Assembly (NCBI GenBank): GCA_047602055.1
Contig: JASGIG010000001.1
Location: forward strand, 4,402,001-4,466,000
Reading direction: 5' to 3'
From: JAODBQ01 sp047602055
Lineage (GTDB): Bacteria > Actinomycetota > Acidimicrobiia > Acidimicrobiales > Ilumatobacteraceae
Length of the DNA: 64,000 bases
The notes beneath the pieces were generated by a model. The model worked only from the letters and a program-made list of their open reading frames with translations, searched no databases and had not been told where the DNA came from. This document shows positions 42,004 to 51,800 of the stretch, piece after piece. Position numbers and translations under genes: made by a program. Within the stretch, counting starts at the first letter, position 1; each line of letters opens with the position of its first letter.

Positions 42004-42606
42004 ATGCACCGTCACCGACTGCTCACCCTGCTGCTGACGATCGTCGGCGCCCTCGCCGTTGCCAACCCGGCCGCAGCGTCGGGCAACCGCGGCAACGACC
42101 CGCTCCCCGAGGTGCCCGCCGGGCGCAGCATCACGTTGACCAACGCCTCGGTCGCGCCAGGTGGCCAGGTCAGCTTCACCGGGACCGGCTTCGTCAACGA
42201 CTGCGCCACCGGCCAGACCGTCACGGTCAAGCTCAACGACATCGACATCCTCGGCACGGCAACCGCGCGCGACGACGGCACCGTCACCGGCAGCGTGACG
42301 ATCCCGTCTGCGGCCGCGTCCCTCGGCTACAGCAAGTACTGGTTGCGCTTCCTGGTGGGCAGCGGGGCGACGACGTGCAACGGCGGCGATGCGCCACCCG
42401 CCAGCCTGTTCCGCACGTTCGAGCTGACGACGGCGAGCTCGGCGACGGCGACGACGGTGCCGGCAACGACCACGACGACCGCCACCGCCGGCGGCGGGCT
42501 GCCGAGCAACGGCTTCGACGTGGGCGGGGCGGTGACGCCGGTGATCGTCCTCGGCGCGATCGGCGTCGTCCTGCTGCTGGTGCAGCGACGCATGGCCCGG
42601 GCCTGA
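42004..42606 (+). CDS. secreted protein with sortase-type sorting signal (LPSNG)
   Basis: The 200-residue protein has a signal peptide (MHRHRLLTLLLTIVGALAVA), a single Ig-like domain (ITLTNASVAPGGQVSFTGTG to YSKYWLRFLVGSG) with two cysteines (NDCATG and TTCNGG), and a Thr/Ala linker. It ends with LPSNGFDVGG, a hydrophobic helix (VTPVIVLGAIGVVLLLV) and a basic tail (QRRMARA), which is a cell-wall sorting signal. LPSNG departs from LPxTG and from the LAxTG usual for class E. Directly following the sortase gene, it is the likely dedicated substrate. Confidence 0.8.
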   Translation: MHRHRLLTLLLTIVGALAVANPAAASGNRGNDPLPEVPAGRSITLTNASVAPGGQVSFTGTGFVNDCATGQTVTVKLNDIDILGTATARDDGTVTGSVTIPSAAASLGYSKYWLRFLVGSGATTCNGGDAPPASLFRTFELTTASSATATTVPATTTTTATAGGGLPSNGFDVGGAVTPVIVLGAIGVVLLLVQRRMARA

Positions 42607-42731
42607 CGGTCACGAGACGAGCAGATGACCCTCAACATCCGGGCGCTGCGCCCCCACGGCGCCTGCGGCGCCTCCCCGTCGTCGCCCGGCTCCCTGGCGG
42701 TCGCGCGGTCGACCGGTCACAAGACCAGCTC

Positions 42732-43928
42732 GTGACCGCCGACACCGACGCGGACGATCTCGCCGGGCGGTTGGTGGCGTTGCGCCGGGCGATCCACGCC
42801 GAGCCCGAGCTCGGCCTCGACCTGCCGCGCACCCAGGCCAAGGTGCTCGCCGCGCTGGACGGCCTGGACCTCGAGGTGACGACCGGCGCGGCGCTGTCGT
42901 CGGTCGTCGCCGTGGTACGCGGGCGTGGCCGAGGCCGTGCGGTGCTGCTGCGCGGCGACATGGACGCCCTGCCCCTGCGCGAGGAACCGGGGAGCGCGCC
43001 CGTCACGTCACGCTTCGAGGGCCTCATGCACGCCTGCGGCCACGATCTGCACGTCGCCGGCCTGGTCGGCGCCGCCCACCTGCTGGCGGCGCGGCGTGAC
43101 GAGCTGGACGGCGACGTCGTGCTGATGTTCCAGCCCGGCGAGGAGGGCTTCGACGGCGCCCGCCTGATGATCGACGAGGGCGTGCTCGACGCCGCCGGGC
43201 CGCGTGTGCTCGCCGCGTACGCGGTGCACGTCCTCGCCGCGGCCGTCCCCCGCGGCGTGTTCGCCACCCGCACCGGCACGGTGCTGTCGGCGTCGGACGA
43301 GGCCGTCGTCACCGTGACGGGCCGCGGCGGGCACAGCGCCCAACCGCACCTCGCCGCCGACCCGATCCCGGCAGCCTGCGAGATGGTGACAACCGTGCAG
43401 ACCCGCGTCACCCGCGGCAACGACGCGTTCGACCCGGTGATCGTCGGCGTCGGCCGCTTCGAGGCCGGCACGACCGCGTCGATCATCCCCGACCGCGCCG
43501 AGTTCCGAGCGACGCTGCGCTCGTTCTCCCGCACCGGGCGCGAGCGCGTCGCCCGGCTGCTGACCGAGACGTGCCACGGCGTCGCCGCCGCCCACGGCGT
43601 GCATGCGGACGTCGACGTCGTCGACGGCTACGGGCCGACGGTCAACGATCCGGCGGAGACGGCCTTCGCGTCAGGCGTGATCGCCGGGGTCTTCGGTCCG
43701 GAGCGCCTGCTGACGTGGGACGTGCCGTGGCCCGCATCGGAGGACTTCTCGCGGGTCCTCGACGAGGTCCCCGGCTGCTTCGTCGGCTTGGGCGCCGCGC
43801 TGGCGGGCACCGACCCGGCGACGTGTGCCAACAACCACTCCCCGCTGGCCCGCTTCGACGAGGGCGTGATCCTCGACGCCTCCCGGCTCCTGGCAGAACT
43901 GGCCGTCAGACGCCTGGCAGCTCCTTGA
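42732..43928 (+). CDS. M20-family amidohydrolase
   Basis: The 398-residue metallohydrolase has GDMDALPLREE near residue 78, the metal ligands in HACGHDLHVAGL near residue 100, and the catalytic pair in FQPGEEGFDGARLMIDEG near residue 133. The dimerisation domain has GRGGHSAQPHLAADPI, and a late PWPASEDFSRVLDEVPG closes the site. It resembles hippurate hydrolase and IAA-amino-acid hydrolases, which cleave N-acyl amino acids. Because it lies between surface genes and siderophore genes, hydrolysis of a dihydroxybenzoyl-amino-acid fragment is conceivable, but this is inference. The GTG start is preferred; no strong ribosome site is visible. Confidence 0.85.
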   Translation: MTADTDADDLAGRLVALRRAIHAEPELGLDLPRTQAKVLAALDGLDLEVTTGAALSSVVAVVRGRGRGRAVLLRGDMDALPLREEPGSAPVTSRFEGLMHACGHDLHVAGLVGAAHLLAARRDELDGDVVLMFQPGEEGFDGARLMIDEGVLDAAGPRVLAAYAVHVLAAAVPRGVFATRTGTVLSASDEAVVTVTGRGGHSAQPHLAADPIPAACEMVTTVQTRVTRGNDAFDPVIVGVGRFEAGTTASIIPDRAEFRATLRSFSRTGRERVARLLTETCHGVAAAHGVHADVDVVDGYGPTVNDPAETAFASGVIAGVFGPERLLTWDVPWPASEDFSRVLDEVPGCFVGLGAALAGTDPATCANNHSPLARFDEGVILDASRLLAELAVRRLAAP

Positions 43929-44056
43929 CGCACGAACCCGCCGCATCGGCCGCTGTGAGCGTCAAGTTCCGTGCTTGACGCACGAACGCGCCTCCGGCCG
44001 GCGACGGCCGGCCCGCCGCCTCCGTGGCCGCGGGTCCACCAGCAGCGGCCGCCTAC

Positions 44057-45268
44057 CTACCTGCGTAGTGCGCTGACGAGCACGTCACGCCACCAGGCGA
44101 AGTCGTGGCCGCCGTTGACCTCGCGGTAGGTGTGCGGCATCTGTGCCGCGGCGAGCACGTCGCGCAGGTGGCGCGCCCAGGGCAGCAGCACCGGCTCCTG
44201 GAGGCCGACTGCGAGATCGTGGTACGTCGAGCGCCGGCCGCCACGGGCGATGTCGCGGACGATCGCCCCGGCCTCGACGTCGAACTCGCTGCCGGCCGGC
44301 CACCACAGCGACGGTGACTGCGCGGCGACGCTGCCGAACACGTCCGGGCGGTGGTGGCCGGCGGCGATCGCGGTCAGCCCGCCGAGGCTCTGCCCGGCAA
44401 TGGTGACGTGCTCGGGCCCGTCGCCGATCGACCAGCGCTGGCGGGCCCACTCGACGACGGTGCCGGCCAGCCAGTCCGGCGTCGCCGTGCCACCGTCGTA
44501 CTCGTGGCGGCGGACGTCGTCGTCGACCGAGTCGACCATCACAACCACCGTCGGGCGGGCCTCGCCGCGCCGCTCCAGCTCGGCGACGGCGCCACCCAGG
44601 CCGTGCAGCGGCCCCCAGAACTGCCCGTCGAGGACGACCAGCAGGCGGCACCCGGTGGCCTCCGGCGCCCGACACCACACCCGGCGGGGCCGGCCGTCGG
44701 GACCGGTGACCTCGTGGAGCTGCGGGTGGGCGTCAGCCGCGTCCCACACGTCGTCGTGGACCGCGACGTCGAGGGCGACGAGCGACATCGGCGGACCGCC
44801 CCAGCGCGACGGCAACGTGCGTGGGTTGCCGGGATCGATGGTCGCGTGCGACACGGCGACGTCCGCATCGGCGTCGACCGCACCGGTGCCGGCCACCCGC
44901 CACGGCCCGGCGGCGGTGCCGTGCCGGGACGCGGCCGTGTCGACCGGCAGGCCGTCCGGCCGGCGGCGCGGCGCGAACTGGTACGTCGCCCGCCAGTCGT
45001 CGCGCATCGCCCACGACCGCCACCAGACGTCGGTCCCGGGGACGTGCGACATCCGGCTGTCGTCGAGCGCGTCACGACGGGTGAGCCGGTTGACCAGGAC
45101 GTAGACGTCGTCGTCCGGGGTCGCCGTGTCCACCCGCCGGCCACGCCACAGGAACGTGACGACGACGCGCCCGGGACAGTCGGGCTCGGCTTCGACGAGC
45201 GGGCGCGGCCGCGACCACAGCCGCGCCAGCGCGGCATCGAGCTCCCGGTCCGCCGCCGGCCGCGGCAA
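44057..45268 (-). CDS. fes: enterochelin esterase (ferric siderophore hydrolase)
   Basis: The 403-residue protein has the enterochelin esterase N-terminal domain (VTFLWRGRRVDTATPDDDVYV, DDWRATYQFAPRR) and a catalytic esterase D-like domain. That domain shows LLVVLDGQFWGPLHGLGGAV, the serine in IAGQSLGGLTAIAAG near residue 290, and the histidine in NGGHDFAWWRD. It hydrolyses the trilactone of enterobactin-type siderophores to release iron inside the cell. It is divergent from the ent operon. The TTG start is weak, and the true start may lie a few codons away. Confidence 0.88.
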   Translation of the reverse strand: MPRPAADRELDAALARLWSRPRPLVEAEPDCPGRVVVTFLWRGRRVDTATPDDDVYVLVNRLTRRDALDDSRMSHVPGTDVWWRSWAMRDDWRATYQFAPRRRPDGLPVDTAASRHGTAAGPWRVAGTGAVDADADVAVSHATIDPGNPRTLPSRWGGPPMSLVALDVAVHDDVWDAADAHPQLHEVTGPDGRPRRVWCRAPEATGCRLLVVLDGQFWGPLHGLGGAVAELERRGEARPTVVVMVDSVDDDVRRHEYDGGTATPDWLAGTVVEWARQRWSIGDGPEHVTIAGQSLGGLTAIAAGHHRPDVFGSVAAQSPSLWWPAGSEFDVEAGAIVRDIARGGRRSTYHDLAVGLQEPVLLPWARHLRDVLAAAQMPHTYREVNGGHDFAWWRDVLVSALRR

Positions 45269-45393
45269 GCTCGGCGAGGCATCGGATCGTCGGCGAGATC
45301 GTCGGTCGCCGATCGGGTGCGGGCCGGTTCCCGGGATCGACCGGACGGGTGCTGCGCCGCTGCGTGTCGATTGGGCCGCCCACGGAGCAGCAG

Positions 45394-45407
45394 TCTAGTA
45401 TACCTAA
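45394..45407. promoter_or_regulatory. weak candidate iron box / promoter of the ent operon
   Basis: TCTAGTATACCTAA contains the half-site CCTAA and, on the other strand, TTAGGTATAC. A -10-like TAGTAT lies within it. It sits in the 214-base gap between fes and entA where an IdeR site would be expected. The full 19-base consensus is not met, so this is weak. Confidence 0.3.
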
Positions 45408-45482
45408 CATCTGTTGTCCGAATCTCGGTGTGGCCGAGTTCGGGGCAGAGCAGGCCACGAGCGACCCGAGGAGGACGGCCAC

Positions 45483-46269
45483 GTGACGACGGCGACCGCC
45501 GTCCCAGGAACCACCGTCGCCGGCATCGAGGGCACGATCGCGCTGGTCACCGGCGCGGCCGGCGGCATCGGCCGGGCGATCGTCGCTGCGCTCGGCGAGG
45601 CCGGAGCCACCCTCGCCACCGTCGACCGGGCGGCGCACGACGAGCCGCGGGCGGCGTGCTCGACGGTGCTCGACGTCGCCGACGCCGCGGCCGTCGCGAA
45701 CCACGTCGCCACCGTCGAGTCCGCGCTCGGACCGATCGGGATCCTCGTCAACGCCGCCGGCGTCCTCCGTCCCGGCAACGTCGTCGACCTCGACGACGCG
45801 GCGTGGGCAGCGACGTTCGCCACCAACACGTTCGGCGTGCTGCACGCGTCACGCGCCGTCGGGCGGCGGATGGCCGCGAGGCCGTGGCGCGATCGTCACC
45901 GTCACCTCCGACGCGGCGACGCTGCCGCGGATCGGCATGGGTGCCTACGCCGCGTCGAAGGCCGCCGCGGCGATGATCAGCCGGACGCTCGGCCTCGAGC
46001 TCGCCGCATCGGGCGTGCGCTGCAACACCGTGTCGCCGGGCGCCACCGACACGGCGATGCAGCGAGCACTCTGGAGCGACGAGCCGGACGTCGCCCGGCG
46101 ACGAGTGGTGGCCGGCGCACCGGAGCGGTTCAAGGGCGGCATCCCACTCGGGCGGATCGCCGAGCCGAGCGACGTCGCCGCCGCGGTCGTGTTCCTGGCC
46201 TCCGACGCGGCCCGCCACGTCACGCTCCACGACCTGCGCGTCGACGGCGGCGCGGGGCTCGGCCGATGA
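45483..46269 (+). CDS. entA: 2,3-dihydro-2,3-dihydroxybenzoate dehydrogenase (frameshifted)
   Basis: EntA oxidises 2,3-dihydro-DHB to 2,3-dihydroxybenzoate. The first part has the SDR cofactor loop (IALVTGAAGGIGRAI), ILVNAAGVLRPG and NTFGVLHASRAVG. The frame then breaks near 45879. In the next frame the protein resumes as RGAIVTVTSDAATLPRIG and the catalytic MGAYAASKAAAAMIS, and on through VRCNTVSPGATDTAM to LHDLRVDGGAGLGR. Removing one base gives a full-length enzyme of about 261 residues. GAGGAGG precedes the GTG start. The stop overlaps the entE start (ATGA). Confidence 0.88.
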
Positions 46270-47976
46270 ACGAGCCCAGCGAGCGAACCGACGTCGCGGG
46301 GCGGCCCCGGCCGTTGCTGGACGGGGTGGTCGAGCGACCGGCCGAGGAGGTCGCGCGCTGGCAGGCGCTCGGCTACTGGACCGGCGAGCTGCTCGACGAC
46401 GTCGTCGAGCGCCAGGCCGCCGAACGGCCGGACGCGGTGGCGATCGTCGGCGGCGAGCACGCCGTGACCTACGCGCAGCTCGCCGAGCGCGTCGCCCGCA
46501 CCGCGGGCGCGCTCGGCGGGCTCGGCATCGGCCGCGGCGATCGCGTCGTCGTCGCGCTGCCGAACACGCCGGCCTTCTTCGACGTCGTGTTCGCGCTGTT
46601 CCGCCTCGGCGCGCTGCCGGTGTTCGCGCTGCCGGCGCACCGCCGCGTCGAGCTTCGCCCACTTCTGCGCGCACACCGACGCCGTCGCCCTCGTGACGAC
46701 CGGCCGCGACGGCCGCACCGACCTGCGCCCGCTCGCCGCCGAGCTGCTGGCGACGTCGCCGGCGCTGCGCCACGTCGTCCTCGCCGGCGACACGGCGACC
46801 GCCGATGCCGCCGGCCAGCCGGACGGTGTCGTCGACCTCCCCACACTCGTCGCCGCGGCCGCACCGGTCGCCGCCGACGCGCGGCGGGCGGCCACCGACG
46901 TCGCCTTCCTGCAGCTGTCGGGCGGCAGCACCGGCGTCCCCAAGCTGATCCCCCGCACCCACGCCGAGTACGCCTATAGCGTCCGCGAGAGCGCGGCGAT
47001 CTGCGGCCTCTCCCCCGCCACCGTGTTCCTCGCGGCGATCCCCGTCGCCCACAACTTCACGCTCAGCTCGCCGGGCACGTTGGGCGTGTTCCACGCCGGC
47101 GGGCGGGTCGTGCTCGCCGCCGATCCCAGCCCGGACAACGCCTTCGCGCTGATCGAACGTCACCAGGTGACCATCGCCCCGCTGGTGCCGCCGCTGGCGC
47201 TGCTGTGGATCGACGCCGCGCCGCGCACCGCCCACGACCTGTCGAGCCTGGAGGTCGTGCAGGTCGGCGGCGCCAACTTCGATCCGGCGGCGGCCGCACA
47301 GCTCGGGCCGGCGCTCGGCTGCCGCCTGCAGCAGGTGTTCGGGATGGCCGAGGGCCTCGTCAACTACACCCGCTTCGACGACCCCGACGAGCTCGTCGTC
47401 GGCACCCAGGGCCGGCCGATCTCGCCGCACGACGAGCTGCTCGTCGTCGACGACGACGACCTCCCGGTGCCGCCCGGCGTCGTCGGCCACCTGCTGACCC
47501 GCGGCCCCTACACGATCCGCGGCTACTACCGCGCCGCCGAGCACAACGCCTGGTCGTTCACCGCCGACGGCTTCTACCGGACCGGCGACCTCGTCCGCGT
47601 CCGCCCCGACGGCTCCGTCGTCGTCGAGGGCCGGCACAAGGACGTCGTCAACCGCGGCGGCGAGAAGATCGCCGCCGCGGAGGTCGAGGAGCACCTCCGC
47701 GCCCACCCCAGCGTGCACGACGTCGCGCTCATCGGCGTGCCCGACCGGCTGCTCGGCGAGCGCAGCTGCGCGGTCGTCGTGCCCGCCGGCGAGCCGCCGA
47801 GCCGGGTGGCGCTGCGCCGCTTCCTCGTCGACCGCGGCCTGGCCACCTACAAGCTGCCCGACCGCCTCGAGATCGTCGGCGAGCTGCCGAAGACGGGCGT
47901 CGGCAAGGTGGCCAAGAACGTGCTGCGCGAGCGCTTCGGGCGCCCGTCGCCGACCGAGCGAGTGGAGGAACCGTGA
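46266..47976 (+). CDS. entE: 2,3-dihydroxybenzoate-AMP ligase (frameshifted)
   Basis: EntE adenylates 2,3-dihydroxybenzoate and loads it on the EntB carrier. The N-terminal part (GYWTGELLDDVVERQAAERP, PAFFDVVFALFRLGALPVFA, ALPAHRRVEL) breaks near 46655. One frame on it continues as AHFCAHTDAVALVTTGRDG. After that all cores are present: FLQLSGGSTGVPKLIPRTH, the aryl-acid ligase motif VFLAAIPVAHNFTLSSPG, VFGMAEGLVNYTR, FYRTGDLVR and the catalytic lysine in LPKTGVGKVAKNVLRE. One surplus T explains the break; corrected length is about 569 residues. The N-terminus includes SERTD, derived from a dispersed repeat. Confidence 0.9.
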
Positions 47977-48857
47977 CCATTGAGGACGTGACGATGGAAG
48001 CCGTGCGGGCCCTGCCGCGCATCGCCCCGTACGACCTCACCGCGGCGGCTGCCAAGCCTGCCGGCGGCGTCGACTGGCACCTGGACCGCGAGCGGGCCGT
48101 GCTGCTCGTCCACGACATGCAGGAGTACTTCGCTGCATCGTTCGACCGCACCCAATCGCCGTTCGCCGGCGCCGTCGCCAACATCGCCCGCCTGCGCGCC
48201 GCGGCCCACCGCGCCGGCGTCCCCGTCGTGTACAGCGCCCAGCCAGGCGACCAGCCGCCGGCCGAGCGGGCGCTGCTCGCCGACTTCTGGGGCCCCGGGA
48301 TGCGCAGCGATCCGACCGAGCAGTCGATCATCGAGGCGCTGGCCCCGGCGCCCGGCGACACCGTGATCACCAAGTGGCGCTACAGCGCGTTCCAGCGCAC
48401 GCCGCTGCGCCAGGTGCTCGACGACGCCGGGCGCGACCAGCTCGTCGTCACCGGCATCTACGCCCACATCGGCTGCCTGGCCACCTGCCTGGAGGCGTTC
48501 ATGACCGACGTCCAGCCGTTCCTGGTAGCCGACGCCGTCGCCGACTTCAGCCTCACCGACCACCGGATGGCCGTGGACTACGCGGCCCGCCGCTGCGCGG
48601 CGGTCGTCGACACCGACGCGGTGGCGGCGACGTTCGACGACGCCGTACCGGTCGGGCGCGACTGGCTGCGCGGCGCGGTGGCGGCGCGCGTCGGCGAAGC
48701 GGTGGGCGACGGCGACGACCTGATCGACGTCGGGCTCGACTCCGTCCACGTCATGGAGATCGTCGAGGAGCTGCAGGCCACCGGCCACGACGTCGGCTTC
48801 GCCCAGCTCGCCGAGCGCTACACCCTCGGCGAGTGGTTCGCGCTCCTGGGCGTGTGA
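47973..48857 (+). CDS. entB: isochorismatase with aryl carrier domain
   Basis: The 294-residue bifunctional protein has an isochorismatase domain: AVLLVHDMQEYFAASF near residue 45, WRYSAFQRTPLRQVL and TGIYAHIGCLATCLEAFMTD. A C-terminal aryl carrier domain follows with the phosphopantetheine serine in VGLDSVHVMEIVEEL near residue 253. It hydrolyses isochorismate and later carries the activated dihydroxybenzoyl group to the NRPS. The GTG start overlaps the entE stop (GTGA), and its TGA overlaps the entF ATG (TGATG). It is the only biosynthetic gene of the operon without an apparent frame defect. The isochorismate source, EntC, is not in the window. Confidence 0.95.
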   Translation: MTIEDVTMEAVRALPRIAPYDLTAAAAKPAGGVDWHLDRERAVLLVHDMQEYFAASFDRTQSPFAGAVANIARLRAAAHRAGVPVVYSAQPGDQPPAERALLADFWGPGMRSDPTEQSIIEALAPAPGDTVITKWRYSAFQRTPLRQVLDDAGRDQLVVTGIYAHIGCLATCLEAFMTDVQPFLVADAVADFSLTDHRMAVDYAARRCAAVVDTDAVAATFDDAVPVGRDWLRGAVAARVGEAVGDGDDLIDVGLDSVHVMEIVEELQATGHDVGFAQLAERYTLGEWFALLGV

Positions 48858-51800
48858 TGCGCCGCGCGTTGACGAGCGCGCAGCTCGGGCTGTGGGCCGC
48901 GCAGCGCATCGACCCGGCCAACCCGGCGCTGAACACCGGCGAGGTGGTCGAGCTGCACGGGCCGGTCGACGTGCCGCGGCTCGTCACGGCGATCGAGGCG
49001 ACGGTGGCCGAGGTCGACGCGTACGGCCTGGTGTTCGGCGAGGAGGTCGTCGACGGCGCACCGCTGCCGTGGCAGGCGCTGGAACCCGACCCGGCGTGGC
49101 GGGCGGTGGTGCTCGACGTGCGCGCCGAGGCCGATCCGCGTGCCGCCGCGCAGCGATGGATCGACGCCGACATGGCGGCGCCCGCCGACCTCTCCGGCGC
49201 CGACCCGGCCCGGCGGGCGTTCGGCCACACCGTGGTGCGCATCGCCGACGCCGAGACGTGGTGGTACTCGCGCGCCCATCACCTGCTGCTCGACGGGTTC
49301 GGCATGTCCCTCGTGCTGGAGCGCGTCGCCGAGCGCTACGACACCACCGACGACCGCGCCCTACCGGCGTTCACCGCGTTCACGGACATCGCCGACGCCG
49401 ATGCCGCCTACCTCGCGTCGACCGAGCACGACGACGACGCCCGCTTCTGGACCGCGGCGTTCGCCGGGCGGCCGCCGGCGCCGAGCCTCGCCGAGCGGGT
49501 CGCGCTCAGCGCCCACCACGTCTGCCGGCGCTCGTCCGGCCTCGACCCCACGGCGTTCGCCGCGCTGCGCGACCGGTGCCGCGCTGCCGGCGTGTCGTGG
49601 CCCGACGTCGTCCTCGCCACGGTCGCCGCCTACGTGTGGCGCGTGCGCGGCAACCGTGAGGTCGCGCTCGGCCTGCCGGTGATGGCCCGCACCGATCGTG
49701 CGGCGATGCGCTGCCCGGCGACGACGATGAACGTCGTCCCGCTGTGGGTCGACGTCGATCCCGACACGACGCTCGCCGAGCTGGCCGCGCAGGTGGCCGA
49801 GCGGCGGCGGGCGCTGCGCCGCCACCAGCGCTACCGCTCCGAGGTGCTGCGCCGCGACCTGCACCTGCTCGGCGGCGACCGCCGCCTGTTCGGGCCCCAG
49901 GTCAACATCATGCCGTTCGAGCTGCGCCGGCACTTCGGGTCGGTGCCCGGCCGGCTGCGCAACCTGGCCAACGGCCCGGTGGACGACCTGACCGTCGACA
50001 TCGCCACCCGCGACCACGCCGGCGGGCTGGACGTCGACATCGACGCCAACCCGGCGCTGTACTCGGCCGACGAGGTCGCCGGCCACCTCGCCCGCCTCGT
50101 CCACCTGCTGGCAGGCGCGCCGCTCGACGTGCCCGTCGGCGACGTCGACGCGCTCCCCCCTGCCGAGCGCCGCCTGGTGCTCGACACGTGGAACGACACC
50201 GCCCACCCGGTGCCGGACGTCGCGCTGGCCGGCCTGCTGGAGGCCGCGTTCGCGCGCTGGCCGGCGGACGAGGCGGTGGCGTACGGCGAGCGCCGGCTGA
50301 CGTACGCGCAGCTCGACGCGGTCACCGCCCGGCTCGCCGCCGACCTCGCCCGGCGCGGTGCCGGCCCGGGCTCGCTCGTCGGCGTGGCGATGCAGCGCTC
50401 CGTGGAGATGGTCGCCGCGCTCGTCGCGATCACCCGCGCCGGCGCCGCCTACGTGCCGCTCGACCCGGAGTACCCGCCGGCGCGCCTCGCCCACATGGCC
50501 GCCACCGCCGAGCTGCGGCTGGTGCTGGCCGACGAGCACGCGGCCAGCGCGGTGCCCCTGCCAGCCGACGTCGAGCTCGTCGTCCTCTCCCCCGCCGACA
50601 CCGAACCCGACGCCGTCCACGACGACGGCTCGACGGTGCGCGAGGACCCGAGTCTGACGCTCGATCGCGCCGCGCCCACCGACCCGGCCTACGTGATCTT
50701 CACGTCCGGCTCGACCGGCCAGCCGAAGGGCGTCGCCGTCCCACAGCGGGCGATCGTCAACCGGCTGCTCTGGACGCAGGGCGAGTACGGCCTCGGCCCG
50801 GGCGACCGGGTCCTGCAGAAGACGCCGTTCGGCTTCGACGTGTCCGTCTGGGAGTTCTTCTGGCCGCTGCTCGCCGGCGCGACGCTCGTCGTCGCCGACC
50901 CCGGCGGCCACCGTGACCCGGCGTACCTGGCGCGCGTCATCCGTGACGAGCGGATCACGACCGCGGACTTCGTCCCGTCGATGCTGGCCGCGTTCGTCGA
51001 CCATCCGGCCAGCACCGGTTGCGGGGCGTCGCTGCGCCGGGTGATCTGCAGTGGCGAGGCGCTGCCCGCCGACCTGGCGCGGCGGTTCGCCGAGCGCTTC
51101 GGCGTGCGCCTCGACAACCTCTACGGCCCGACCGAGGCGGCCGTCGACGTGACGTGGTGGACGTTCGACGCCGAGCGCGACCGCGCCACCGTGCCGATCG
51201 GCCGCCCGGTGTGGAACACGCAACTGCGGATCCTCGACGGGCGCGGCCACCCCGTGGGCGTCGGCGTCGCCGGCGAGCTGCACCTGGCCGGCAGGCAGCT
51301 GGCCACCGGCTACGTCGGGCGGCCCGACCTCACCGCCGAGCGCTTCGTGCCCGATCCGTTCGGTCCACCCGAGGCGCTGATGTACCGCACCGGCGACCTC
51401 GCCCGCTGGCGCCCCGACGGCGCCGTCGAGTACCTCGGCCGCACCGACGGCCAGATCAAGCTGCGCGGCCAGCGCATCGAGCTCGGCGAGATCGAGGCCG
51501 TGCTCGCCGCCCACCCCTCCGTGCGCGCCGCCGCCGTCAAGGTGCACACGGTCGCGGCGGGCGACGATCGCCTCGTCGCCTACGTCGTCCCGACGCCCGA
51601 TGACGGCGACGCCGACCTCGACGTCGCCGCGCTCGCCACGTTCGCGGCGTCCCGGCTGACCGCGGCGATGGTGCCGACCCAGTGGGTGGTGCTCGACGAC
51701 CTCCCGGTGTCCGCCCACGGCAAGCTCGACCGCGGCGCGCTGCCGGCGCCGCCGGAGCACGTCGCCGACGGCTCGGCGGGCGCGCTGCCACGGACGCCGC

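Noticed and set aside
44143..45104. Several plus-strand frames antisense to fes
   Set aside because: They are Arg/Pro/Thr-rich shadows of the esterase gene with no coherent domain.
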